Below, in pieces: positions 48,366-56,208 of a stretch of DNA of 64,000 nt (positions are counted from its first letter, which is position 1; each line of letters starts with the position of its first letter). The translations under genes and the position numbers were made by a program. The DNA is from Anaerolineaceae bacterium UBA6086 (GTDB lineage: Bacteria > Chloroflexota > Anaerolineae > Anaerolineales > Anaerolineaceae), in NCBI GenBank assembly GCA_002436005.1, contig DIXG01000024.1, positions 8,034 to 72,033 of the forward strand, written 5' to 3'. The notes under the pieces are model-generated. The model searched no databases. It saw only the letters and a program-made list of their open reading frames with translations, and had not been told where the DNA came from.

Positions 48366-49661
48366 TTATATTTCTGTGCTTTCCGGTAAATCCCGCTTCA
48401 CAAACCTGAGCCAGGCAATGAGCAAGACAATGCTGATAATGATGGCATTCAAAGCCTGACCTGCGATTGCGCCGTACACTCCCCATCGTTTGATTAACCA
48501 AAATCCAACTGAGAACATGCTGAGAGCAGCCAGGATATTGGCAAGAAAGACCTGCTTTCCCTGCCTGACGCCGCGAAACACCATTTGCAGAGGGCGGTTA
48601 ATGAACATGAACAGGTAAAACAAAGCCATCAGGTAAATCCCATCAGCATAAGGCAGATAGGTGTCTCCTTTCAGAAGGTAAAGCAGCTGCGGGGTGAAGA
48701 ACAGCACAACCAACAGTAAACCAATCACCGGGATCCCACCCAGCACAAAGATCAACTTCAAACTGCGTTTCACCTGCCCTAATCCTGATTGATCATACAC
48801 CCTGGCAAGAATGGGTGTGACAAAGGTATCAATCGCCCGGAGCAATACATGGATCGGTGCAACCAGGTTTTGTAGAGTTTGATAGACGCCTGTGGCAGCA
48901 AAACTGATCAACCCAGCCATCATGATCGGGTAAAAATCAACAACTATCCAATCCGCCAGGCTGGCGCCCAGAATCCAGCGACCAAATCGCCAGTTCTCTT
49001 TCCAAACGGCGACCAGGTTTTGCATGTGTTTGGTAAAGAAACCCCTTGCCAGCCAGAAACCAATCAGGCTCCCGGCCAGCCCACCCCACCCGATGGCATG
49101 CAACCCGGTCAAACCAGAGATGGTTCCCATCTGCGCAAAAGCCCAGATCGTACCCAACCTAACAACCATGTTGGAAAGACTGATCCAAACGGTATTGCCC
49201 ACGGCTCCCCGAGTATAAAATGCCCGTCGTAGGAACTCCTGGATCTGCCAGGTGAACGTGCTGAACCACAACACAAAAACTGTTGGACCAAGGGTATCAT
49301 TCCCAGTGGATGTGAGCAGCAAGCCCATAACCAACGCACAAACTGAAACCAGCAGGGCGAGGAGCAATTGGTGGACTGCTGCTGCCGTGAAATAGGCTCG
49401 GAAATCAGATTCGTTTTTCCCTGCGCCATAGGTGTTTAAAGGCTGAATGATGACCCCGTTTTGAATGGCACGCACAAAATAGATTGCCAGAAAACCTATT
49501 AAATACACGCCTAACTCTGTGGGAGAGACAAGCGTCGTCAGCAGGATTGAAGCGGCAAAATTCGATACAGAAATAATTGCCTGATCAAGCGCGGCAAACT
49601 TTCCATTATTTGCCAGTTTTGTTTTGAACAGATCCAGCACTTTTCTAATCGCCGATTTCAC
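48366..49661 (-). CDS. Polysaccharide flippase (Wzx/MATE-like)
   Basis: This is a membrane protein of about 431 residues with 12-14 helices of the oligosaccharide flippase fold. It opens with KLANNGKFAALDQAIISVSNFAASILL, has ELGVYLIGFLAIYF near residue 50, and FRGVRQGKQVF near residue 353. Such proteins move lipid-linked repeat units across the membrane for assembly of capsule or exopolysaccharide. The start GTG 49661 has GGAG six bases ahead; GTG 49673, four codons earlier, is an alternative without one. The nearby sugar transferase and LCP protein supply the first and last steps of the same type of pathway. No polymerase gene is seen here. Confidence 0.85.
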   Translation of the reverse strand: MKSAIRKVLDLFKTKLANNGKFAALDQAIISVSNFAASILLTTLVSPTELGVYLIGFLAIYFVRAIQNGVIIQPLNTYGAGKNESDFRAYFTAAAVHQLLLALLVSVCALVMGLLLTSTGNDTLGPTVFVLWFSTFTWQIQEFLRRAFYTRGAVGNTVWISLSNMVVRLGTIWAFAQMGTISGLTGLHAIGWGGLAGSLIGFWLARGFFTKHMQNLVAVWKENWRFGRWILGASLADWIVVDFYPIMMAGLISFAATGVYQTLQNLVAPIHVLLRAIDTFVTPILARVYDQSGLGQVKRSLKLIFVLGGIPVIGLLLVVLFFTPQLLYLLKGDTYLPYADGIYLMALFYLFMFINRPLQMVFRGVRQGKQVFLANILAALSMFSVGFWLIKRWGVYGAIAGQALNAIIISIVLLIAWLRFVKRDLPESTEI

Positions 49662-49898
49662 TTCGTACTCCACAAATCGTGATCAATGCAGTTCACACAA
49701 TGCCTTATTATAATCAGTTATTTAAACGGGATTGGCTCTTTGTGCAGCTATGCAAGCGATGTCCTGCCTGGCTTGCCCCTTCAACCCGGTGATAAAAACC
49801 CACTCGGTTGAAATTGACCGATTATAATAGGGACAAAGCCCTGATCTGTAAACTATTTTTGACATCCCATGAAGGATGAGAAATGAAAGCGAGGTAGG

Positions 49899-50537
49899 AT
49901 GACCCTGTTATTCAAACCAAAGTCAGTCATTGAGTTCATTGGGGACAGTATCACCGATTGTGACCGCCTGGCCGATGAATATGCACCTCTGGGGGATGGC
50001 TATGTTCACGAGTGTCATCGCCTGCTGCAGGCAGGTTATCCAGAGCTGCAGCTCACCGTTCTAAATAAAGGCATCAGCGGAGATCGGGTCACCGACCTGA
50101 AGGCACGCTGGAAACCCGATGTACTCGATGTCAATCCAGATTGGCTGTTCATCTACATCGGGATCAACGATGTCTGGCGCTTTTTTGAGGGCAATCGAGA
50201 AGAAGCGATTGCCCTACCGGAATTTGAAAACACCTACCGCCAGTTGATCAACGGTGCCCGTGCCGGCACACAGGCAAACATTCGCCTGATCAGCCCCTTC
50301 CTGGCAGAAAAAGATCCATCCGATCCCTTCCGCAGTAAGTTAGCACACTATCAGGATGTGATTAATGCTCTGGGTACCGAATTTGGGTTGCCCGTGATCC
50401 ACCTACAGCCCGCATTTGACTGGGCAATGCTCTCCAAATCCGCCTTATACTGGACAGCTGACCGTGTGCACCCCACACCTGAAGGGCATATGTTGATTGC
50501 CCTGACGATCCTGCGGGCTTGTGGTTTCACGCTATGA
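49899..50537 (+). CDS. SGNH/GDSL-family hydrolase
   Basis: The 212-residue cytosolic protein carries all four family blocks: GDSIT (nucleophile Ser) at residues 15-19, GISGDR near 60 (oxyanion Gly), IGINDVW near 91 (Asn), and ADRVHPTPEGH near 188 (Asp and His of the triad). Relatives act as lysophospholipases, acetylxylan esterases or carbohydrate esterases; the substrate is not clear. No signal peptide is seen. GAGGTAGG precedes the ATG. The upstream TATAAT at 49824-49829 is a possible -10 box. It is not obviously linked to msrB, which has its own promoter region. Confidence 0.9.
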   Translation: MTLLFKPKSVIEFIGDSITDCDRLADEYAPLGDGYVHECHRLLQAGYPELQLTVLNKGISGDRVTDLKARWKPDVLDVNPDWLFIYIGINDVWRFFEGNREEAIALPEFENTYRQLINGARAGTQANIRLISPFLAEKDPSDPFRSKLAHYQDVINALGTEFGLPVIHLQPAFDWAMLSKSALYWTADRVHPTPEGHMLIALTILRACGFTL

Positions 50538-50742
50538 GCGGGGCTATTACAAATCAACCTGTGCCAATGGATATTTTTGCAGAGTCTTAAACATCATCAG
50601 GAATAAAATACTTTGATCTCTGCTTGACTTAACCATGATCCACAAAAAGCGAACCAATTTGCAGCAGCAAACTATTCAGCTGTGGATGTATAAGAATTTG
50701 TTCCCTCATCTTATAGCATCCTAAAAGTCCGATCCATTCCCT

Positions 50743-50783
50743 TTGTATAAACATTGTATAAGAAATTGTGCTAATTTGTATAT
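50743..50783 (+). repeat. Phased TTGTATA repeats before msrB
   Basis: TTGTATAA occurs at 50743-50750 and 50754-50761, and TTGTATAT at 50776-50783, with a degenerate TTGTGCTA at 50766. The spacing is close to one helical turn (about 11 bp), placing all copies on one face of the DNA, 50-90 bases before the msrB start. They may be regulator-binding sites or overlapping promoter elements. The rest of 50538-50742 holds nothing I recognise. Confidence 0.45.
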
Positions 50784-50832
50784 ATTTTATCCAAATTATG
50801 GTAAAATCCCTCCCAATAAAGAGGAGCTGAAA

Positions 50833-51252
50833 ATGATCGAAAAAATCACAAGAACAGATGCGGAGTGGCGCCAATTGCTGACCCAGGAGCAGTATGAGGT
50901 GACCCGCCGAAAAGGGACCGAGGCTCCCTTCTGCGGTATGTTTTATGACCACAAGCAAGATGGCATTTATCGCTGCGTGTGCTGTGACCTGCCCATCTTC
51001 TCATCGGAACATAAATTCACCTCGGGATCTGGTTGGCCAAGTTTTTTCCAGCCGATTGACGAATCACACATCACCTACCGGGAAGATCGCAGCCATTTCA
51101 TGCGCCGGACCGAGATCACCTGTGCACGCTGCGATGCCCATCTGGGGCATGTTTTTGATGATGGACCGCGTCCCACAGGATTGCGTTATTGCATCAACTC
51201 AGTCTCACTTAAATTTGAGCCAAAAGAAATTCAGGAGAACAAAGATGAATAA
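50833..51252 (+). CDS. msrB: Peptide-methionine (R)-S-oxide reductase
   Basis: MsrB repairs the R form of methionine sulfoxide in proteins. The 139-residue protein has the fold-defining CVCCDLPIFSSEHKF and ITCARCDAHLGHVF, which hold the structural zinc (two CxxC pairs), GSGWPSF, and the catalytic RYCINS near the end with active Cys. ATG 50833 is chosen (AGAGGAG ahead) over an upstream frame start. It overlaps msrA by eight bases, so the two repair enzymes are co-translated. The upstream repeats suggest regulated expression. Confidence 0.96.
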   Translation: MIEKITRTDAEWRQLLTQEQYEVTRRKGTEAPFCGMFYDHKQDGIYRCVCCDLPIFSSEHKFTSGSGWPSFFQPIDESHITYREDRSHFMRRTEITCARCDAHLGHVFDDGPRPTGLRYCINSVSLKFEPKEIQENKDE

Positions 51253-51715
51253 AAATATTGCCACATTTGCAGCCGGCTGCTTTTGGGGTGTTGAATCCAA
51301 ACTGCGTGCTATTCCAGGCGTGATCGACACCGTGGTTGGTTACACGGGCGGCGAGGTTGAAAACCCAACTTACCGATTGGTATGCACAAACAGCACGGGT
51401 CATGCTGAAGCCGTTCAGGTGACGTTTGACAGCGAAAAAATTTCTTATCAGAGCCTGGTGGAAGCGTTCTTCAACCTGCATAACCCCACCACACGCAATC
51501 GACAAGGTCCTGACATTGGCAGCCAATACCGTTCGGCGATTTTTTATCATGATGATGGACAGCGCAAAATCGCGCAGGATATCGTGCGCAAGCTGGATGA
51601 GTCTGGCAAGTTTCGCAGCCCGATAGTGACCGAAATTTTGCCTGCAGGAGATTTTTACCAGGCAGAAGACTATCACCAACGCTATTACGAAAAGCAGGGT
51701 TTTCACAGAGTCTAA
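51245..51715 (+). CDS. msrA: Peptide-methionine (S)-S-oxide reductase
   Basis: MsrA repairs the S form of methionine sulfoxide. The 156-residue protein has the catalytic GCFWGVE near residue 11 (Cys12), GYTGG near 34, TGHAEAVQV, the DIGSQYRSAIFY segment and the C-terminal AEDYHQRYYEK. The recycling Cys expected near the C-terminus of some forms is absent, so reduction may use thioredoxin directly or a different Cys. The ATG lies inside the end of msrB with AGGAG ahead. Together msrB and msrA form a methionine-repair operon ended by the hairpin at 51739. Confidence 0.96.
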   Translation: MNKNIATFAAGCFWGVESKLRAIPGVIDTVVGYTGGEVENPTYRLVCTNSTGHAEAVQVTFDSEKISYQSLVEAFFNLHNPTTRNRQGPDIGSQYRSAIFYHDDGQRKIAQDIVRKLDESGKFRSPIVTEILPAGDFYQAEDYHQRYYEKQGFHRV

Positions 51716-51738
51716 ATTAATCTTCCCTGTTCAAGCCA

Positions 51739-51773
51739 AACGAGAGCAACCGCATGGTTCTCTCGTTTTTTCG
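51739..51773 (+). terminator. Terminator of msrBA
   Basis: AACGAGAG (51739-51746) pairs with CTCTCGTT (51760-51767), with an inner AACC/GGTT pair, followed by TTTTTC. Confidence 0.88.
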
Positions 51774-51814
51774 TTCAAGTGCTTAGAAAATTACAAAATT
51801 TTTTCCTGGCAGGA

Positions 51815-51846
51815 TTGACACATGAAAGCAGGTTGTTGGGTATAAT
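51815..51846 (+). promoter_or_regulatory. Promoter of the NYN-LOTUS gene, leaderless position
   Basis: TATAAT at 51841-51846 ends 6 bases before the ATG at 51853 and no Shine-Dalgarno intervenes. TTGACA at 51815-51820 is 20 bases upstream of it, longer than ideal. Confidence 0.5.
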
Positions 51847-51852
51847 TTAACC

Positions 51853-52614
51853 ATGCCAAGAACAAATCAAATTTCACACGACAATATTGAAGATATCGAA
51901 CGCCGGATTGCCATCCTGATCGATGGTGATAATGCCCAGGCCAGCCTGATTGAGCAAATCCTGGTGGAAGCCGGAAAGTATGGAAATGCCACCATTCGCC
52001 GCGTATATGGCGATTGGACCACGCCGAATATGAGCTCGTGGAAAGACATTCTCAACATCCACGCCTTTCAGCCCATCCAACAATTCCGCTACACTGTTGG
52101 CAAGAATGCCACCGACAGCGCTATGATCATTGATGCTATGGACATTCTGCATTCAGACCAGGTGGACGGGTTCTGTCTGGTTTCGAGCGACAGTGACTAC
52201 ACCCGCCTTGCCACTCGCATCCGCGAAAGCGGTTTGTTGGTGGTCGGCATTGGTGAGAAGAAAACACCACGTGCTTTTGTGAGCGCTTGTAACGTGTTTA
52301 TCTACACCGAAAACCTCAGCCGACGAGGCAAAGGTGGTGCAAAAGGTTCAAGCAAGAAAACCAACAATTTGACCACTCAGGAGCGCGAACTGGTTGAGCT
52401 GGTGAGCCAGGCGATGGACATGGTAGGTCCAGACGATGACGGCTTCACTCGCCTCTCAGAAGTTGGCACCGCTCTACGAAGGATTGACCCAGGGTTTGAC
52501 CCACGCAGCTATGGCACGCGCCAGCTCTCACAATTGATTAAAAGCAATCCCAACCAGTTTGAGATGCGCAAGATTGCCAATGGCGCGATCATCGAAATTC
52601 GCCTCAAAGATTAG
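51853..52614 (+). CDS. NYN-domain (PIN-like) protein with LOTUS/OST-HTH domain
   Basis: The 253-residue protein joins a LabA-like NYN nuclease domain (about 15-160) to a C-terminal LOTUS/OST-HTH domain (about 175-250). Acidic residues of the PIN-like site are visible in ILIDGDNAQ, TDSAMIIDAMDILH and SSDSDYTRLATRIRESG. LOTUS begins at LTTQERELVELVSQAMD and continues with FTRLSEVGTALRRIDPGFDPRSYG. The pairing is known across bacteria and animals and suggests RNA binding or cleavage, though the target is unknown. The -10 box ends 6 bases before the ATG, suggesting a leaderless mRNA. A terminator follows. Confidence 0.85.
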   Translation: MPRTNQISHDNIEDIERRIAILIDGDNAQASLIEQILVEAGKYGNATIRRVYGDWTTPNMSSWKDILNIHAFQPIQQFRYTVGKNATDSAMIIDAMDILHSDQVDGFCLVSSDSDYTRLATRIRESGLLVVGIGEKKTPRAFVSACNVFIYTENLSRRGKGGAKGSSKKTNNLTTQERELVELVSQAMDMVGPDDDGFTRLSEVGTALRRIDPGFDPRSYGTRQLSQLIKSNPNQFEMRKIANGAIIEIRLKD

Positions 52615-52629
52615 CGGGAAAGTAAACTC

Positions 52630-52657
52630 AAGGTGCAGCTTTGGCTACACCTTTTAC
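52630..52657 (+). terminator. Terminator of the NYN-LOTUS gene
   Basis: AAGGTG (52630-52635) pairs with CACCTT (52648-52653) with an inner AGC/GCT pair, followed by TTTTA. It argues against any start of the next gene inside this segment. Confidence 0.6.
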
Positions 52658-52689
52658 TATTAAAACCAAAACAAACATGGAAGGTGGCT

Positions 52690-53292
52690 GTGTTATTGTT
52701 TACCCCATCTGATCTTCAAACCATTCTACAGGCTGTGTCATTTGCAACACTTAAACACCATGGCCAGGTTCGAAAAGACCAGCAGCATTCCCCATATGCC
52801 ACACATCCCATCCGGGTTGCACAAACCATCCTCGAGATTGGCGAAGTGAATGATCGCGCCCTTCTGGTTGCAGCCATTTTGCACGACACGATTGAGGACA
52901 CTGGCACAAAAGCAGATGAAATCCTGGAAAAATTTGGAAAAGACGTTCTTGGCTTGGTGCTGGAAGTGACAGATAACAAATCTCTCGAGAAAATAGAACG
53001 CAAGCGTTTGCAGGTTGTGCACGCACCTCATTTATCCATTTCTGCAAAGATCATCAAATTAGGCGACAAACTGGTCAACTGTCATGATATGCTGGATTCA
53101 CCGCCAGCAGATTGGTCGCTGACCAGGCGGCAAGATTACATCCAGTGGGCAGCAGATGTGGTGCATGGGATGCGGGGCGCCAATCACAACCTTGAAAGTA
53201 CCTTCGACATCTTGCTTGCCGATGCAGAACAAACCCTCGGTTTTACAATTCAACCCTTCGAAACCATCCACCAGCGCCCATGGGCGCCATAA
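52690..53292 (+). CDS. HD-domain hydrolase, small RelA/SpoT-like (Mesh1 type)
   Basis: This 200-residue HD phosphohydrolase resembles the hydrolase half of RelA/SpoT. It has FATLKHHGQVRKDQQHSPYATHPIRVAQ (metal His region), LLVAAILHDTIEDTGTKADEI with the HD pair and ED motif, and SAKIIKLGDKLVNCHD. Members such as Mesh1 hydrolyse (p)ppGpp or NADPH; others act on unknown nucleotides. GTG 52690 is chosen because GGAAGG stands five bases before it; an earlier GTG at 52633 would lie in the terminator stem. It is probably transcribed with the DUF2804 gene. Confidence 0.85.
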   Translation: MLLFTPSDLQTILQAVSFATLKHHGQVRKDQQHSPYATHPIRVAQTILEIGEVNDRALLVAAILHDTIEDTGTKADEILEKFGKDVLGLVLEVTDNKSLEKIERKRLQVVHAPHLSISAKIIKLGDKLVNCHDMLDSPPADWSLTRRQDYIQWAADVVHGMRGANHNLESTFDILLADAEQTLGFTIQPFETIHQRPWAP

Positions 53293-53321
53293 CCACCGAT
53301 CCCCATAGGAAGGAGACAACC

Positions 53322-54350
53322 TTGAACACCAGTTATCATGAGCCTGAGTTGACCGCACCAGTGAACCTGTGTGACGACAAAGGCAACCTGAATCCCAACG
53401 CGATTGGTTGGAGCCGAAAGCCCCTGCATCTCTGCAACCTGCGCGGTCATTGGCCCAGAAAAAAGCGCTGGAATTACTGGGCTATTGTCAGCCCCACTCA
53501 CCTGTTTTCCGTCACCCTTTCCAATGTCGATTACATGGGGCTCCCCTTTATTTACATCCTGGATTTTGAAACCGGATCCTTTGCAGAAAAGACCCTGCTG
53601 AAGCCCCTTGCCGCGGGTATTGACCTCCCGCCCGAAGTTGAAGCAGATGTCATATATCAGGACCCCGCCATGCCCATCACCATGCACCAAACGGATGATG
53701 GTGTCCATCTGGAGGTCGCCTGCCCCGACCTGGACGACAAGCCCCTCATCGCAGACCTGGTGGTCCATCAACCCCAGGGGCATCAATCACTGAATGTCGT
53801 CATCCCCTGGTCTGAAAAAAAGTTCCAGTTCACAAGCAAACAAAATACGCTCCCTACTGAAGGCACAGTGACCTGGGGCGATCAGACCATTCATTTTTCA
53901 AAAGAAAACACCTTCGCCTGCCTCGATTTTGGGCGCGGCATCTGGCCTTTCGAATCCTTCTGGAACTGGTCCAGTTTTTCCACCCGCTTGCCTAATGGTC
54001 ACACCGTTGGCGTCAACCTCGGTGCTGGTTGGACGGATGGCACTGGCATGAATGAAAACGGCTTGTGCGTGGATGGTGTGCTCACCAAGTTGAGCGAAGA
54101 TATCGCCTTTGACTATGACACCAAGGATTTCATGGCACCCTGGCATCTGCACACAACTGCCACGGATCGGGTGGATTTGCAGTTCACGCCCTTCTATGAG
54201 CGCCAGGCAAAGACCGATGCCCTGCTGATCTACTCCGAAGTCCACCAAATGATCGGGCGATTCACCGGCATACTGCACACAGGCGACGGGGATCTGATCC
54301 AAATTCAGAATGCCATTGGGTGGGCAGAGGACCATCACGCTCGCTGGTAA
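53322..54350 (+). CDS. DUF2804 family protein
   Basis: The 342-residue protein fits DUF2804. It starts ELTAPVNLCDDKGNLNPNAIGWSRKPLH and has HWPRKKRWNYWAIVSP near residue 45, then the family pattern FACLDFGRGIWPFESFWNWSSF near residue 205 and GVNLGAGWTDGTGMNENGLCVDG near 235. No catalytic residues are established for this family; a lipocalin-like or hydroxylase-like beta barrel has been proposed. TTG 53322 with AAGGAG six bases ahead is chosen over the ATG at 53280, which lies inside the end of the HD gene. An unpaired 12-bp hairpin follows at 54376. Confidence 0.8.
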   Translation: MNTSYHEPELTAPVNLCDDKGNLNPNAIGWSRKPLHLCNLRGHWPRKKRWNYWAIVSPTHLFSVTLSNVDYMGLPFIYILDFETGSFAEKTLLKPLAAGIDLPPEVEADVIYQDPAMPITMHQTDDGVHLEVACPDLDDKPLIADLVVHQPQGHQSLNVVIPWSEKKFQFTSKQNTLPTEGTVTWGDQTIHFSKENTFACLDFGRGIWPFESFWNWSSFSTRLPNGHTVGVNLGAGWTDGTGMNENGLCVDGVLTKLSEDIAFDYDTKDFMAPWHLHTTATDRVDLQFTPFYERQAKTDALLIYSEVHQMIGRFTGILHTGDGDLIQIQNAIGWAEDHHARW

Positions 54351-54375
54351 TTCAACATTCTAAAGGAATTTAGAC

Positions 54376-54417
54376 TCAGACCCTGTTAATCGTGCATTCG
54401 AGGTAAACAGGGTCTGA
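54376..54417 (+). repeat. Long inverted repeat after the DUF2804 gene
   Basis: A perfect 12-bp stem pairs TCAGACCCTGTT (54376-54387) with AACAGGGTCTGA (54406-54417) around an 18-base loop. No T run follows, so it is a weak candidate for a terminator and may be a repeat element. Confidence 0.4.
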
Positions 54418-54602
54418 TGTGATTTAAGTCGTATGCAAATTTAGCTACCACTGGTAGGATGAAAATTAGAACCAACAAAACATTTGCCCCTTTCAACGGA
54501 TGACAGGCAAGAAACGGACGAAAATCAGAATGATCACTGTCCTCAGATAAAAAGCTTTGGCAATTGAAAACAAAATATTTTTCCAGAAGGGACCCCCACA
54601 TT

Positions 54603-54926
54603 ATGATTGAAGAAGTATTCTCGCTTACAAAAAGCACCGAAAGAACCGTTGATAAAGTCATTCAGGATGACAACCTGGATTATATTCACATGCGTTTCAA
54701 CAGAGATGAAGGCCTTCCACTCCATTTATCAAACTCCAACGTTTATATGACTGTTTTAAAGGGAACCTTATCCATTGGGCTCAATGATCAGGACGTAACA
54801 CCCTATGCTGCAGGAACACTGTTAAAAATCCCCTTTCATACAAAGATGAATGTGCGCAACTTACACGACGAATTACTGGAATTGATCGTGGTCAAAGCCC
54901 CTGCACCAAGAAATTACCAAGCTTGA
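54603..54926 (+). CDS. Cupin-domain protein
   Basis: The 107-residue protein has a single beta-barrel of the cupin type: IHMRFNRDEGLPLHLSNSNVYMTVLKGTLSIGLNDQ (motif 1 region) and PYAAGTLLKIPFHTKMNVRNLHDELLELIVVKAP (motif 2 region). Only part of the usual metal triad is visible (His in LPLHLS and His in PFHTKM), so it may bind metal or act as a sensor. AAGGG precedes ATG 54603 by about 10 bases; a longer frame to 54564 has no support. No operon partner is clear. A short palindromic sequence shared with the ferredoxin promoter lies 166 bases upstream. Confidence 0.75.
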   Translation: MIEEVFSLTKSTERTVDKVIQDDNLDYIHMRFNRDEGLPLHLSNSNVYMTVLKGTLSIGLNDQDVTPYAAGTLLKIPFHTKMNVRNLHDELLELIVVKAPAPRNYQA

Positions 54927-55194
54927 TTAGATTTCTTTACCGGAAATTGATCTTAACCTGAATATATTTTGCTTGTAATTGACAAAATCGCTGTAAGATT
55001 GAATTTTCAGGCATCTTCAGGTCAAAAGACAAAGACATGGCTTTGATCACATGCAAAGTCAGGTCATGATATTTACTTTATTCACCAGTTACTAATGAAA
55101 TTCTGGTTGATACCTCCCTCACATCACACCAAAGATAATCCGGCTGGTTACGAGTAAAATTAGGTTGTGATTTACATCTACCAAGTGAGCCCTC

Positions 55195-55866
55195 ATGATC
55201 GATCATAATGATGTGGACAACCTTCCCCTGTTCAAATCCCTGAACGCAAAAACGCGCGCAGCAATTGCCCAGTCTGCTTTTCAGCGCGATCTGCCAGCGG
55301 GACATTCGCTTGTGATTGAAGGAATGCCGGCGGAGTTTGGCTATTTTATCCTCAGGGGTCATGTGCGCGTCCTTCGGATGAGCATGGACGGCAGAGTCCA
55401 GGTGATGGCGCGACTCGGCGAAGGTTCACCCCTCAACTTCATCTCCCTCCTGGTTGATGACAGACACAACCGAGCCTCTATTGAAACCCTGACCCCTGTG
55501 CGACTGCTCACACTTGATGCTGCAGCCTTTGACCGACTGCTCACAACCTATCCCGATTTTTCTGCTTTGCTTTTACGATCATTTGCCCAACGCATCGCAC
55601 ATATGTCAGACCTAGCTGCAAACCTCTCGCTGTATACCGTCCGCGCCCGCCTGGCACAATTCCTGATGTCTCTTGCCGACCAGCCCCCCATCGCAGGCGG
55701 CTGGACCCAGGACGAAATCGCCGCACAAATCGGGACGGTGCGTGATGTGGTGGGGCGCCTCCTGCGTGAATTTGAAACTGAAGGGTTGATTACACGCCAC
55801 CGCCAAAAGATCACGCTTTTAGATCGTGGGAAACTGGAAATGACCGCCAACGGACAGGACGCCTGA
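55195..55866 (+). CDS. CRP/FNR-family transcriptional regulator
   Basis: The 223-residue protein has an N-terminal cNMP-binding-like beta roll (LPAGHSLVIEGMPAEFGYFILRGHVRVLR, then GEGSPLNFISLL), a long dimer helix, and a C-terminal winged helix (WTQDEIAAQIGTVRDVVGRLLREFETEGLI). The N-terminus lacks the Cys cluster of FNR, so it is not an iron-sulphur oxygen sensor of that type; Dnr/NnrR-like haem or another effector is possible. It precedes the ferredoxin and DUF438-hemerythrin genes, which suggests it controls redox or nitric-oxide response. The ribosome site is weak. Confidence 0.9.
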   Translation: MIDHNDVDNLPLFKSLNAKTRAAIAQSAFQRDLPAGHSLVIEGMPAEFGYFILRGHVRVLRMSMDGRVQVMARLGEGSPLNFISLLVDDRHNRASIETLTPVRLLTLDAAAFDRLLTTYPDFSALLLRSFAQRIAHMSDLAANLSLYTVRARLAQFLMSLADQPPIAGGWTQDEIAAQIGTVRDVVGRLLREFETEGLITRHRQKITLLDRGKLEMTANGQDA

Positions 55867-55886
55867 TCCCCGCTATCACTGAGTTG

Positions 55887-55916
55887 TTGACAGTGAAGTG
55901 ACTTAAGTCGTAGCAT
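55887..55916 (+). promoter_or_regulatory. Promoter of the ferredoxin gene with an embedded palindrome
   Basis: TTGACA at 55887-55892 and TAGCAT at 55911-55916 have an 18-base spacer. GACTTAAGTC, a perfect 10-bp palindrome (55900-55909), fills the spacer. A near copy (GATTTAAGTC) occurs at 54421-54430. Confidence 0.45.
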
Positions 55917-55965
55917 CCTCACCCAGCCTCTGATAAGATTCAACTGTAAATGATCAAGGATTTGA

Positions 55966-56175
55966 ATGGACACGAATAGAAACCCGGAAATCAACACCAA
56001 TTTGTGTGACAATTGCGGCATTTGTGTGGAAAACTGCACTGAAAACGCCCTGCACCTTGAGAAGCAAGGCCCAGTCTTCAACAGCCCAAACACATGCACC
56101 TATTGCGCCATCTGTGAAGAAATCTGTCCGCTTCACGCCATCCGCGTGCCATATACTGTATCCTGGAAAGCCTGA
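55966..56175 (+). CDS. 2[4Fe-4S] ferredoxin-like protein
   Basis: The 69-residue protein has two iron-sulphur motifs, CDNCGICVENC (Cys-x2-Cys-x2-Cys-x3-Cys) near residue 14 and CTYCAICEEIC near residue 44, each giving a [4Fe-4S] cluster. The second is followed by Pro, as in clostridial ferredoxins. It is likely a low-potential electron carrier. AAGGA precedes the ATG by 5-6 bases. It is 33 bases before the DUF438-hemerythrin gene, so they form a small redox operon downstream of the CRP/FNR regulator. Confidence 0.92.
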   Translation: MDTNRNPEINTNLCDNCGICVENCTENALHLEKQGPVFNSPNTCTYCAICEEICPLHAIRVPYTVSWKA

Positions 56176-56208
56176 AGAATATAAATTATCAACTCAAATG
56201 GAGGACAA

